Shown: positions 54,804 through 64,000, numbered from the stretch's first letter. The stretch: 64,000 nt of DNA from Synechococcus sp. Nb3U1 (GCF_021533835.1 NZ_JAKFYQ010000002.1:760374-824373), one strand, 5' to 3'. Notes: a model not told the origin generated them from the letters alone. A program made the numbers and translations.

Positions 54804-56726
54804 GTGTCCCGACGTGCCCGTACCACCAAGTCTATCCACGACACTTACCAGCTATTAGGTATGGCCGGGCAAGGGCAGTATGGCCGTGTCTTTTGTGCCC
54901 GGGCTCACCAGGGAGGAGAGTTGGTGGCTCTTAAGGAGCTACAAACCCAGCGTTTTCCCACCCACAATCTGCTGCGGGAACTGCGCTATCTCCTCACCCT
55001 CAACCACCCCAATATTACCCGCTGCTATGCCCTTGAACATGCTCGGGAGGGACGGTATTTGGTGCTGGAGTACTGTGAGGGGGGCACGCTTCGGGATCTG
55101 ATCGACCAAGTGGAACGGGGGCTGTGGCTGCCGGTAAAGCAGGTTTTAGGCCTTGCAGATCAAATTTTGGCCGGGTTGGCCCATGCCCATCAACAGGGGG
55201 TGATCCATTGTGATGTTAAGCCGGAGAATATTCTGCTCAAACCCACGCCTCAGGGTTGGCAGCTGAAGCTGACGGATTTTGGCATTGCTCGCCACCCGGA
55301 ACGCATCGCTGGAGAAATCACCGCTACCGGATCCCCGGCCTACATGGCTCCAGAACGGTTTTATGGGCATTTCAGCCCTGCCTCTGACCTTTACGCGGTC
55401 GGGATCATCCTGGTGGAGTTGCTGACCGGCCAACGGCCCTTTTCGGGATCCCCCAGCCAGCTGATGCACGCCCATCTGAACCAGCCGTTTGTCTGCCCCT
55501 CTGAGATCCCAGCCCCTCTGCAAACCCTTTTGGAGCTGTCGCTGCGCAAATTGCCCCCGCGGCGGTTTCGCACGGCCGCACAAATGCGCTCGGCCCTGGC
55601 AGTTTTTGCTCAGGAGTGGCAGGAGCCGAACAGTTGTTGGGTGGGGCCTCGGTTGCCCACTTCGTCGCCCCCTGTGGTTCAGGTTTGGGCAATAGCTCAT
55701 TCAGACTCCTCATTAGAACAGCAGTTTCAGATTTTGGCAGACCCGGCTGGAGTGGCAGCCCCGTTGCTGCTGCGAACAACCGAGAAAGCAGTGGAGTGGT
55801 TGCCTCTACAATGTCCACAGGGATCCCCGCCTCTTCACAGTCATCCCCTCAGTGAGCCACTCTATCGGTTATTGCCTCTGGACACCTATCCTGAAGCCTT
55901 AGCCCTCGCCAAGAACAGTGTGGTTCACCTCAGCCCTGGCCGTATCCGTACTTTGCTTAGCCTTGAAGACGACTGGCAGGCAACTTGGTTCGGGGATCGC
56001 CAGCAGTTGTTTTGGGCGACAGCAACCGAGTTAGGAGCCATTCAGCTACGCCCCCACTCCCCGATCCCTGTCCAAGAAAACCTGTTCCCAGACTCCCACC
56101 GTTACTTCCGCTGGGATCTCAATTCTCTACAACCGGGCTGGAAAGGAGGGGTGCCAAAATTGCTGGCTCTGGCGGATCATCTGGTGTTGCTCTCCACCCA
56201 TCCCGGCCATTCTCTGGACATGTGCCTGTTACCTCTGGCAACTGATCAAGCAGGTTTAGACCTCAAAATGGGATCCCAGCCCGTGAGCTATCGCTTGCCT
56301 TTAGATCCGGCGGCAAAGGTTGTCAGCCTTGGGGAACGGTTGTTGGTGGATGAGGGGAAGACTCCTGGGCAGAAGATGGGAATCGGTGCTGCGCAAGGGT
56401 GTTACGGCCTATATTCGGTGCAGGTGAACCCGTTACGGGTGCGCTACTGGTTTCTCAAAGAGACCCCCCACCAAATCTGCAAAGCCCCTTGGGGGATTTT
56501 GTGGGTGGGGCAGGGATCCGACGCACTAGGGGATCCCTCTAGCAATCTCTGGCTCTATAGCAAAGCTGGGGAGCCCTTGGCCAAACTGGCTCTGCCTACT
56601 GGGGTAGAGGTGTTGCGGGTGGGGCAACGAGGACAGATTTGGTTACTAGTACCCAAGACGGGGGATCCCCAGTGCTCAGAACTTTGGCAACTGGATTTGA
56701 ACCAGCTTCAGGATCCTAAGCCCTGA
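54804..56726 (+). CDS. Ser/Thr protein kinase with HCD catalytic loop and unknown C-terminal domain
   Basis: GTG at 54804 starts a 640-residue protein. The kinase domain (about 13-275) shows LGMAGQGQYGRVFCARA, ALKELQ (Lys), NPNITRCY, VIHCDVKPENILL, LTDFGIAR, MAPERFYG and DLYAVGIILVELLTG. The catalytic loop reads HCD in place of HRD, keeping the Asp but losing the Arg that couples it to activation-segment phosphorylation, so it may be constitutively active. Residues about 285-640 form a beta-rich region with several LWxGxxx-type strands, perhaps a beta-propeller, for target binding. No membrane helix is evident. Confidence 0.85.
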   Translation: MSRRARTTKSIHDTYQLLGMAGQGQYGRVFCARAHQGGELVALKELQTQRFPTHNLLRELRYLLTLNHPNITRCYALEHAREGRYLVLEYCEGGTLRDLIDQVERGLWLPVKQVLGLADQILAGLAHAHQQGVIHCDVKPENILLKPTPQGWQLKLTDFGIARHPERIAGEITATGSPAYMAPERFYGHFSPASDLYAVGIILVELLTGQRPFSGSPSQLMHAHLNQPFVCPSEIPAPLQTLLELSLRKLPPRRFRTAAQMRSALAVFAQEWQEPNSCWVGPRLPTSSPPVVQVWAIAHSDSSLEQQFQILADPAGVAAPLLLRTTEKAVEWLPLQCPQGSPPLHSHPLSEPLYRLLPLDTYPEALALAKNSVVHLSPGRIRTLLSLEDDWQATWFGDRQQLFWATATELGAIQLRPHSPIPVQENLFPDSHRYFRWDLNSLQPGWKGGVPKLLALADHLVLLSTHPGHSLDMCLLPLATDQAGLDLKMGSQPVSYRLPLDPAAKVVSLGERLLVDEGKTPGQKMGIGAAQGCYGLYSVQVNPLRVRYWFLKETPHQICKAPWGILWVGQGSDALGDPSSNLWLYSKAGEPLAKLALPTGVEVLRVGQRGQIWLLVPKTGDPQCSELWQLDLNQLQDPKP

Positions 56727-56787
56727 AAAGCCAAGGGGCGAGAGGAAGGGCATGTCAGAATGGCACCAGAGCTGAGGTCGTCCACCG

Positions 56788-58413
56788 TTGGAGTTTCAGG
56801 TTGCAGCTGCACAGCAGGGTTCCATTGATGCCGAGGAATTGCTCGCCTTCTTTCGTTGTCGACGACTGCCCTATCTGGATCGGGTTGGCCCTACCCAGGC
56901 AAAGCTACCCCCAGAAGATCTCCTAGAGCAATGGCGGCGGGATCGCCAAACGTTAGTGGCAAGAGTGTTTGAGCAATTCCCTGGAGAACGGATAGAGGTT
57001 GGCAATAGGGCAGTGTTAGCGGCGATATCCCAAGGCGTGCAGCACATCTACGGTGGACGAATTGAGGCGGAACTTTTTTTTGAGCGGGCAGCAACGGTGG
57101 ATATAACCGCCCTTAAATTTGAAACCGAGCTTTCAGTTGCAAAGGATCCCCGTCATTCCCCAGGGATCCCAGATGCTATCCCAGAGCCTACAGGTCTAGA
57201 CACTGCAACTGCGGACAACATCTTGACCTCGGACTTAATCTCAGCGTTTGAGGCAATCCGGGTGAGCAGTCCCCTCGATCTACTCGTTCGGGATCAGCCC
57301 CTACCCGCCAAAGGCCAACGCCCCCTAAGACACTTTTATCTGCCGGCGCAAATTCGTATTGGCAAACGTCTCAAACCTGAGTACGAGTTGCTGCTGGCTT
57401 TGCAGGCGGAATTGCTCGGAACTTTGCAGGGGATCACCCCAAAGCGGGGAATCTTGATTTTGAAAGGGGGGAAATGGCACCCTATCCATCTGGTTCGACG
57501 GCGGGAACAGGTACGGCAGTTGATACGCGAGTATTTGCTCACCCTAAATCAGCCTGCCCCCCCCCAGGTGTTCATGGCCCGTAGCCGTTGTCATCTTTGC
57601 CATTGGCGGGAGTATTGTCGGCAATTGAATGCAGCCAGCCAACCCCTTAGCCTGCTGCCAGGAGTGACGGGATCCCGTTATCCGCTTTTACAAGAAGCGG
57701 GGATCGAGTCGGTGGAAGCTCTGGCCAACGCTCACCTAGAAACCCTACAAGCCATTCCCAAACTGGGATCCGCCGTCGCCCTACAACTGAAACGGCAAGC
57801 CCATGCCACCCTCACCCAGCAACCCGTCTGGATTCAGCAGGAGCCTTTCCCAGAAGCTGCTGTCGAAATTTACTTTGATATTGAGGCGGATCCCCGTCAC
57901 AATGTTGCTTATCTGCTGGGCTTACTGGTGGTAGAGCAAACGAAAGATACCCACGCATTTCGCTATCACAGTTGTTTGGCTGCAACTCCAGAAGAAGAAG
58001 GGCATGTGTGGCAGCAGTTTTTGCGCCTGACAGAACAGCATTCCGAAGCACCCATTTATCATTTCCACGGGTTTGAAGTACAAACCTGTCAACGCCTTGC
58101 TCAGCAATACAATACGGATCCCCACCAGGTGCGGCAATTGTTGAAGCGCTTTGTGGATTTGCACGAATGGGTACAGCGTTCTGTAGTATTGCCAATCGAG
58201 AGTTACTCCCTCAAAAACATCGCCCGTTGGCTGGGGTTTGAGTGGCGGATCCCCGATGCCAGTGGGGCACAGTCGATTTACTGGTACAGCCAGTGGTTGG
58301 AAACTCAAAACCGAGATTTTTTGGAGCGCTCGGTAACTTACAACGAGGATGACTGCCGCGCAACCCATCGCCTCAAAGATTGGCTAGCCAAAGGCGCAGA
58401 TTTCAATCCCTAG
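56788..58413 (+). CDS. TM0106-type RecB-like nuclease with RNase H-like C-terminus
   Basis: A 541-residue cytoplasmic protein. The central part carries a Cys cluster RCHLCHWREYCRQL (near 265-280), and a helix-hairpin-helix-like block follows (GIESVEALANAHLETLQAIP, KLGSAVALQLKRQA). The C-terminal part has AVEIYFDIEADPRHNVAYLL and the closing YNEDDCRATHRLKDWL (Asp-Glu-Asp), an RNase H-like exonuclease pattern. This matches the TM0106 RecB-like family, whose substrates are unknown. The start is TTG at 56788, just after the kinase stop (61 bases), so the two may be co-transcribed. Confidence 0.82.
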   Translation: MEFQVAAAQQGSIDAEELLAFFRCRRLPYLDRVGPTQAKLPPEDLLEQWRRDRQTLVARVFEQFPGERIEVGNRAVLAAISQGVQHIYGGRIEAELFFERAATVDITALKFETELSVAKDPRHSPGIPDAIPEPTGLDTATADNILTSDLISAFEAIRVSSPLDLLVRDQPLPAKGQRPLRHFYLPAQIRIGKRLKPEYELLLALQAELLGTLQGITPKRGILILKGGKWHPIHLVRRREQVRQLIREYLLTLNQPAPPQVFMARSRCHLCHWREYCRQLNAASQPLSLLPGVTGSRYPLLQEAGIESVEALANAHLETLQAIPKLGSAVALQLKRQAHATLTQQPVWIQQEPFPEAAVEIYFDIEADPRHNVAYLLGLLVVEQTKDTHAFRYHSCLAATPEEEGHVWQQFLRLTEQHSEAPIYHFHGFEVQTCQRLAQQYNTDPHQVRQLLKRFVDLHEWVQRSVVLPIESYSLKNIARWLGFEWRIPDASGAQSIYWYSQWLETQNRDFLERSVTYNEDDCRATHRLKDWLAKGADFNP

Positions 58414-58479
58414 GGCAGCGGTTCTCCGCAAAAAAGATCAACCCAGTTTGGATTAAAATCACCCATAGATCATTAGACT

Positions 58480-58674
58480 GTGAGGGATCCAATGCGACTC
58501 AAATCCCATGAATCCCCCCGCCAACAGGGAAGAAACCATCGCGGGCGGGGTGGGGCAGCCCGCAAACGACAACTGGACAAACGGAACCGTACCTTGATGC
58601 AACGACTGCGACAGGGTGACCGTTCCCCATCTACTTCATCTTCAAGGCAGGGTCAATTCAGCCCTGCTTTTTTT
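58480..58674 (+). other. Short transcribed-looking segment with an intrinsic terminator (ORF or small RNA)
   Basis: An ATG at 58492 opens a frame reading MRLKSHESPRQQGRNHRGRG, very rich in Arg and Gln, but the frame runs straight through a terminator (GCAGGG 58647-58652 pairs with CCCTGC 58662-58667, then seven T's). GCGGGC at about 58540 also pairs with GCCCGC at about 58557. The arrangement fits either a small basic peptide that must stop earlier or a short non-coding RNA. No family match. The terminator itself is good (confidence about 0.8). Confidence 0.35.
58647..58674 (+). terminator. Rho-independent terminator
   Basis: A 6-bp stem GCAGGG/CCCTGC with a 9-base loop is followed by seven T's on the plus strand. 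It ends the transcript that would start near 58450 and stands before the minus-strand response-regulator gene. Confidence 0.8.
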
Positions 58675-58697
58675 GTGGCTGTTATTCCCCTCAGGTT

Positions 58698-59153
58698 TCA
58701 GGTTAGATCGTCAGAGGCGGGATCCCAACCTACGGTTTTGGCTACCTGATCCGCTAACTTGGTTGCATCAAAGGGTTTGGTAATCACCCCACACACCCCC
58801 AGCGGCAAAAATTGCTGCTTGACCAACCGTGCCCGTACTTTTGCTGTCAAGAGAATGACCGGAATATCTCGAGTTTTGGGGTTGGCCCGCAATTGACGGA
58901 AGGTGGTTGGGCCATCCATATCCGGCATCATCACATCCAACAGAATCACATCTGGGTGAGCTGTTTCTGCAATGCGAATCCCTTCTTCGCCGGAAGGCGC
59001 ACTCCACACTTCCCAGCCGGCCATAATTTCCAGGCTAAGCTGAGCCACTTCGCGGATATCGTCTTCATCATCCACCACCAAAACCCGGCGGGTCAGAGTA
59101 GCATCACTGGAGGTAGAAGTTAAAGTTTGCATGGTCTTAGCCAATTGAGTCAC
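58698..59153 (-). CDS. CheY-like response regulator
   Basis: A 151-residue single receiver domain. RRVLVVDDEDDIREVAQLSL (acidic pocket), DVILLDVMMPDMDGPTTFRQ with the phospho-accepting Asp near residue 72, IPVILLTAK (Thr) and CGVITKPFDATKLADQ (Lys) are all present. No output domain is attached. It lies 15 bases after the kinase stop on the same strand, so it would be its partner; that partner has an internal stop. GTG at 59153 or ATG at 59132 could be the start. Confidence 0.9.
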   Translation of the reverse strand: MTQLAKTMQTLTSTSSDATLTRRVLVVDDEDDIREVAQLSLEIMAGWEVWSAPSGEEGIRIAETAHPDVILLDVMMPDMDGPTTFRQLRANPKTRDIPVILLTAKVRARLVKQQFLPLGVCGVITKPFDATKLADQVAKTVGWDPASDDLT

Positions 59154-59168
59154 TACGCAATGGATGAA

Positions 59169-61349
59169 TCATTCAGGAGCAAAAAGGGGCAACGTAAAAA
59201 AGAAGGTACTGCCTTTGCCGACTTCGCTCTCTACCCAGATCCGCCCCCCATGTTGGCGGACAATGCTGCGACAAATCGCCAGTCCTAAGCCGGTGCCGCC
59301 CTTCTCGCGGGAGTCAGAACTATCCACCTGCTTGAAGCGGTGAAAGATCGTCTCTAGGTTGGCTGCCGGAATCCCGCGACCCTGATCCTGCACCCAAAAG
59401 ATGACTTGATGGGCATGCCGTTGTTTGACCCCTAAGTGCACGGTTGATCCTGTCGGCGAGAACTTAATGGCATTGCTGAGCAGGTTGGTCAAGGTTTGAA
59501 TAACGCGATCGGGATCCGCTTGTATCGTCACTGGCAAGGGCTGAGCAACCAAATGAACCTGTGCTTGCTCCGCCATTGAGCGCATGGTTTCAGCAGCATA
59601 CCGAATCAGCTCCGCCGCATCACAGGGCTTTTTCTCCATACTCAGGCTGCCCGCCTCCATCCGATCCAAATCCAGAATGTCATTCACCAGACGCACCAGG
59701 CGTTCGGTATTGGTGGCCGCAATTTGCAGCAGGCGCTCCCCCTTGGGCACTAGGGATCCCAACTTACCAGTGGCCATCAGGCTCAATGCCCCGTGAATGG
59801 AGGTGAGAGGGGTACGCAACTCGTGGCTAACAATCGAGATAAATTCATCCTTCATGCCCTCTAACGCTTGTCGTTCCGTGATGTCTTCCACCATCGTCAG
59901 GCCATAGCCCTCTTCTTTTTGTTCCGAGTCAGAGGTGGAAATACGACCAAAGGTCAGTTGTGTCCAAACCCAACGGCCATCTCGCCTTAAAAAGCGCCTT
60001 ACCTGTTGGTAACTGTGAATCTCCCCTTGAGCAAGGCGCTCCTGTTGTCGTTTCTCCTGTTGCCGTTCTTCTGGAGTCAGCTCAGGACTCGCTTGGGCTA
60101 GGGATCCCAGGTGAAGCCCCACCAATTCAGAAGCATCAGCATACCCCAACATTTCCGCCAAAGCCCGGTTTGCCGTGAGAACATGGCCCTGCCGATGGGT
60201 GAGGGCAATCCCAATCGGTGCTTCTGTGAAAATGCTGCGGAACCGTTCCTCACTTTGGGCCAGGGCACGGTTGGCTTGTATCCATTCCGCCGTGCGGGCT
60301 TCCACCCGTCGTTCCAGTTCTTCGTTAACCTGCCGCAGTTGCGCCTCCGCCTGCTTGCGTAGACTGATGTCGATCACCATGTACAAGGTGCCCAAGAATC
60401 CTCCCTCCTACTCAGACTCCAGCATCGGACTGGTAGACACCAAACTCCAGAGCAGGGATCCGTCTTTGCGCCACCAGCAAATCTCCAATTGTTCGGAGGA
60501 GACTTGGCCCGGTGGAACCGATAGCCTTTGTACCCTCTGGCGTTGATCTGGCTCGACAAATTCCATCAGACCACGCCCCAACATTTCTGGAGCAGTGTAG
60601 CCCAACAGTTGTCCCAAACGACGATTGATAAAGCAGGTTTTTCCCTGTTCATCCACCACCCAGATCCCTTCCTGGGCTGTATCCACGATGCGTCGATACA
60701 GTTGTTCGTGGGCTCGCTGCGCATCCGGATGAACCTGTGGATGGGTTGGATCCCAGACCTTTCGGCCTTTATCGATCTCTTGACCTGTATTCCCCAATGG
60801 CGATGAAGGAGCTGAGGTGGAGGGATACACGGTCGGATCCTCCAATTGCCAAAAGCGGCGAAGCTGCAACTGAGCTATCACCTGCTCCGCCACCGTTTGC
60901 AATCCCTGCAATTGCGACAAACTAAACTGCCGTGGCTGCGGATCCATGACACTTAAAGTGCCCAGCACAAAGCCTTCCCCATCGATCAAAGGTTGATTGG
61001 CATAGGCACGAATACAGGGATCCCTGACTACCAATGGATGCTCCCGATAGCGAGGATCCTGATCCAGATCAGTTAACAGCAACGGTTCCGGACGACAAAT
61101 AGCCTGTGCACACCAGGACTGCTCCCGAGGCAATGCTTCAACCTTCCAGCCGTAAGCAGCCTTGAACCAATGGCGCGACTGATCGATAAAACCAATCAAA
61201 GCAATGGGTGCCTCACAAATTTGAGCGGCCAACCGACACAAATTGTCCCATACAGGCTCCGCGACAGTATCCAAAACACCATACCGGTAGAGAGCTGCCA
61301 ACCGAGCCGCCTCATAGACTTCTGCAACATCAAGTTCTGTAGGCACCAT
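59169..61349 (-). pseudogene. GAF-PAS-PAS histidine kinase interrupted by an in-frame amber codon
   Basis: Starting at ATG 61349 (MVPTELDVAEVYEAARLAAL), a GAF domain (about 25-185) precedes a PAS domain (VDTAQEGIWVVDEQGKTCFI ... WSLVSTSPMLESE). There TAG at 60408-60410 ends the frame, and the very next codons in the same phase read EGGFLGTLYMVIDISLRKQA. The second segment continues with a PAS domain (APIGIALTHRQGHVLTAN), HisKA (EFISIVSHELRTPLTSIHGA, phospho-His) and HATPase_c (NLLSNAIKFSPTG, GRGIPAANL, GTGLGLAI). So the frame is unbroken except for one nonsense codon. Without suppression only a GAF-PAS fragment would be made; an internal start would give a soluble kinase. A sequencing error is the main alternative. 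Confidence 0.85.
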
Positions 61350-61520
61350 GAGATTCGCTAGAATGCAGCGAATGAAACCATTGAAACAAAAAAGCAACCC
61401 TGTTTACAGCTTTTTTCAGTGATACCTACTACAGCTAATGTAGACGAATCTACTAGCTGACAAGGATCCTGCTTAGCTTCATGCCTTACATGAAGTTGGA
61501 AAAAGTTGTAGAAAATTGCT

Positions 61521-61718
61521 TCAAGAGACATAACAATCACCGATCAGCCCACTCATCTGGTCAAGATCAATGAACCGGAGCCGCAGCAAAATCATCAACA
61601 GTGGCCCCATCTGCTGTTGCTGTAGCTTTCTCGCCAAAGCCAACTGTCTTTGATCGATAATGCCCTGGGCAAGCAACTGCTGTTCCAGGGAGGCTTCGTT
61701 GAACAGAGACATTGACAA
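61521..61718 (-). CDS. DUF2949-like protein
   Basis: A 65-residue protein with two-helix character: LEQQLLAQGIIDQRQLALAR and QMGPLLMILLRLRFIDLDQM. The pattern resembles cyanobacterial DUF2949 (xxEQLLxxGxIxxxxLxxAxxxQ...GPLPxxLxxxGxVTLxQL). Function unknown. It lies 170 bases before the kinase start on the same strand. A start at the next Met (61712) is equally possible. Confidence 0.6.
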   Translation of the reverse strand: MSMSLFNEASLEQQLLAQGIIDQRQLALARKLQQQQMGPLLMILLRLRFIDLDQMSGLIGDCYVS

Positions 61719-61944
61719 ACCATCCTTACGTGCAAGTAGACCAAGGTGCTCGCTGGAGTGATTAGCAGAGACCTGTGGCGCTCAATTTCCCCTCAGCCTG
61801 CTGAATCCAGATGAATTTCCCCTGAATCCAGGGTTAAGCCTCTCTGAACAGGCTGAGCCAAACCGAGATCAGGCATGTACAGTGACTCTAAAGTAGAGAA
61901 TGGATGTGAAGGACTTGTGAAACTCCACCCCCAGGGATCCCAGC

Positions 61945-63858
61945 GTGAAGCTCCTTTTGGTCGAAGACGAAGCCAGCTTGGCCTCCACTATTGTCGAGGC
62001 CCTCAGCGCAGATTACTACGTGGTGGATGTTGCCCGTGATGGTCAAGAGGCTCAAGATTACCTGGAGGTCTACCCCCTACGACCTGTTGATGCTGGATGT
62101 CGGTCTCCCCGACCAAAATGGCATTGAACTGTGTCGAGTCCTGCGCACCCAAGGCTACACCCAGCCGATCCTGCTCTTAACCGCCCACAACCACAGCAAG
62201 ACTAAAGTGGAAGGGTTGGATGCTGGGGCCGACGATTACCTGTTACCTGGTCAAACCCTTTGAAATCACAGAATTGGCTGCCCGCATTCGTGCCCTCCTA
62301 CGGCGAGGTCAAATTGCCCAACAACCGATTTTGAGCTGGGGAGAGCTACGGTTGGATCCCAGCAGTTGTGAGGTGAGCTTTGCCGAGGCTCCCCTTCACC
62401 TCACGCCGAAAGAATACGCCCTATTAGAGCTTTTTCTGCGCAATCCGCAGCGAGTATTCAGCCAAAGTGCCATCCTCGATCACCTCTGGACCTATGAGGA
62501 TCCCCCAGGGACAGATACTGTGCGTGCCCATATTAAGGGCTTACGGCACAAATTAAAGTCAGCCAGTGTACCCGATGTCATCGAAACAGTCTATGGCCTG
62601 GGGTACCGCCTCAAAGCTCCACCAGAGGAGTTGAGCGCAACTGCACAGTCAAACCCTTCTCATTCTGAAGGACAGGAACAGCAAAATCAAAGTTCCAAAC
62701 GGCAACACACCCAACAGGCCTTAACCAAGACTTGGCAACGGTATCGTACCCAGCACTGGCAACGGCTAAAAACCCTAGAAGAGCTTCTTTCCAAGCTCTC
62801 TGTCAATATCAGCCAGAATCCTGAATTAGAAATCACTCGCCACAAAGCCGAAGGAGAAGCTCACAAATTGGCTGGGTCTTTGGGCACTTTTGGTTTTGTT
62901 CAAGGCTCAGAGCTAGCTCGCCAAATCGAAGAACAATTACACCAAAAACAACTCAGCGGATCCCAGCTTGAACACTTAAGAATGACAATAACAGCCCTTA
63001 GGCAAGCCTTTGAATCATTTGACGCTACTCATGCCAGCCTCCCAGTTATCGCAGCCTATTGGAGCGAAGCTACATCCTCTTCTTTCGAAACCTTAGCGAC
63101 AGAACATGGCTTTAAGATCAGATCAATTCCCAACCTTGATGCTCTAAATCATCCCCAGAACTTTACCCCCTCGACCTCTGCCTGGATCATCGATCTAGAT
63201 GAGATTCCAGATATGGATCCCATAGCCGCTCTCATCCACTTCAAGCAAAACAAGCCCTACATCTCATATCCTCTCACCTCTCTAATTTTACTAACAGATA
63301 GAGCCGACTTACTCACGCGGGTTGAAACATCCCGTCTTGGACAACATATTCTCCTACAGAAGCCTATCTCCTTTACTGAAATCCTGATTACCCTTAAAAC
63401 CCAACTGGATCTACAAACAACCAGGGGCAACAAAAATTCAACCCTCAAGAGAACTAAAATTCTGGTCATTGATGACGATGAATCTATGCTATCTGCACTA
63501 GACGAACTTTTAGATCCCTGGGGTTTAGAAGTTCATACTCTCTCTAGGTCAAACGACTTTTGGGAGCAACTCAATCACTTCAACCCTGAGCTACTTATTC
63601 TAGACATAGAGATGCCCGAATTCAGTGGGATCGAACTTTGCCAGGTTGTGCGCAACGATCCCTATTGGAGCTGGATCCCAGTACTCTTCCTCACTGCCCA
63701 CACAGCCTCAAACAATTGAACAGGTCTTTTCAGTGGGAGGAGATGATTTTGTTAGTAAACCTATCGTTGGCCCGGAACTAATCACTCGCATTTTTAACCG
63801 TCTAGAGCGCACAGAACTCCTACGCCGATCTCAGCAAAAGAACCTTCCAAAAACCTAA
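61945..63858 (+). pseudogene. Multi-domain response regulator (REC-wHTH-HPt-REC-REC) with three frameshifts
   Basis: The intact frame would start at ATG 61945 (MKLLLVEDEASLASTIVEAL). Receiver 1 breaks at about 62072-62076, in a run of five C, and continues as YDLLMLDVGLPDQNG. It breaks again at 62236-62249, where TTACCTG is duplicated; removing one copy restores YLVKPF. The OmpR-type DNA-binding domain (YALLELFLRNPQRVFSQSAI, VYGLGYRL) and HPt (GEAHKLAGSLGTFGF, phospho-His) follow. A degenerate receiver comes next (ILLTDRADLLTR, LLQKPISF), then a good one (ILVIDDDESMLSALDELLDP). The last break at about 63711, in an A run, precedes GGDDFVSKPIVGPELITRI. Regulator of unknown target genes; it should be non-functional as read. 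Confidence 0.85.
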
Positions 63859-63869
63859 TCTCTCTAATT

Positions 63870-63911
63870 CTCCATAAAACGAAACCTCCCCCTCTTCTGG
63901 AGGGGGAGGTT
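63870..63911 (-). terminator. Terminator after 5S rRNA (rRNA operon end)
   Basis: AACCTCCCCCTC (63883-63894) pairs with GAGGGGGAGGTT (63900-63911) over twelve positions with a 5-base loop. On the minus strand, T-rich sequence (TTTCGTTTTATG) follows. It lies about 13 bases past the 3' end of the 5S gene, as expected for the end of an rRNA operon. Confidence 0.85.
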
Positions 63912-63923
63912 GAGGGAAAAGAG

Positions 63924-64000
63924 ACCTGGCACCGAGCTAGATTACCGGAGGGCCACCCCTCAAGTAGGATTGCCGCTGCAGCGTTTCACAACCGAGTTCG
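63924..64000 (-). rRNA. rrf: 5S ribosomal RNA, 3' part (5' part beyond right edge)
   Basis: On the minus strand the sequence runs CGAACTCGGTTGTGAAACGC from the right edge and ends GGTGCCAGG at about 63925. The CCGAACTCxGxxGTGAAAC block and CxGGTGCCAGG end are those of bacterial 5S rRNA. About 77 of roughly 118 bases are present. The 23S and 16S genes would lie to the right. Confidence 0.95.

Larger units (their letters stand above)
1..64000. repeat. Over-abundant palindrome GGGATCCC across the window
   Basis: The octamer GGGATCCC and its GGATCC core recur every few hundred bases in both coding and non-coding DNA (for example 368, 2233, 5888, 11664, 14577, 28768, 39322). In coding frames it yields Gly-Ile-Pro, Gly-Ser-Leu or Asp-Pro. 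It is scarce between about 17500 and 19000. I did not count it exactly. Confidence 0.9.

Noticed and set aside
1..64000. CRISPR arrays or insertion-sequence ends
   Set aside because: No regularly spaced repeats of 25-40 bases, no transposase-like frames and no paired terminal inverted repeats were seen.

Overview
The window looks like a thermophilic-type unicellular cyanobacterium, probably near the Thermostichus / Yellowstone 'Synechococcus' group. Evidence for a cyanobacterium: ferredoxin-thioredoxin reductase variable chain, an RbcR-type LysR regulator, a cyAbrB regulator, a phycobilisome-family protein, DUF3084, DUF3143 and DUF2949 families, and a kinase-GUN4 fusion. The placement near Thermostichus rests mainly on an octamer, GGGATCCC, that recurs every few hundred bases in genes of every function. 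It seems to stand where other cyanobacteria carry HIP1 (GCGATCGC). The placement is inference.

Layout. 0-17.5 kb is ordinary chromosome: an FtsL-like gene cut by the left edge behind rsmH, an S41-like protein that has lost its catalytic dyad, a GNAT plus FAD-oxidoreductase pair, rbcR, exported SNase and CsgG-type proteins, the dnaJ-like/DUF3143/gloB operon, rpmF, pdhB, and DUF3084 / YqgF-like / lipoprotein genes. It also holds decayed pieces of a nitroreductase, a possible ABC-transporter ATPase and a solute-binding protein.

17.5-24.4 kb is an AT-richer island with few GGGATCCC sites. It carries one intact Nif11-type (double-glycine) peptide precursor, two broken precursor copies, and a strong terminator 11 bases before a carbamoyltransferase-like gene. 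These are followed by a nucleotide-transporter-like membrane protein, an unknown protein overlapping an ATP-grasp ligase, and a HAMP sensor without an output domain. This is the best candidate for an undescribed system, perhaps a peptide natural product or a ligase-made small molecule.

24.5-58.4 kb is housekeeping and envelope functions: S10 peptidase, class V aminotransferase plus methyltransferase behind cysS, LysM/M23 endopeptidase, FIST protein, tRNA-Gly(CCC), cbiT, RlpA, ftrV, ftsH, glucan phosphorylase, SpoIID, tadA, HtrA, PPK2, two Ser/Thr kinases, a P2-type ATPase, an OYE reductase, cyAbrB, a PlsC-type acyltransferase and a TM0106-type nuclease.

58.4-64 kb holds a signalling cluster in decay. 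A GAF-PAS-PAS histidine kinase is cut by one in-frame amber codon, and a multi-domain response regulator carries three frameshifts, one of them an exact 7-bp tandem duplication. The right edge enters the 3' end of a 5S rRNA on the minus strand, so an rRNA operon probably lies just beyond. No insertion sequence, integrase or CRISPR array was found.
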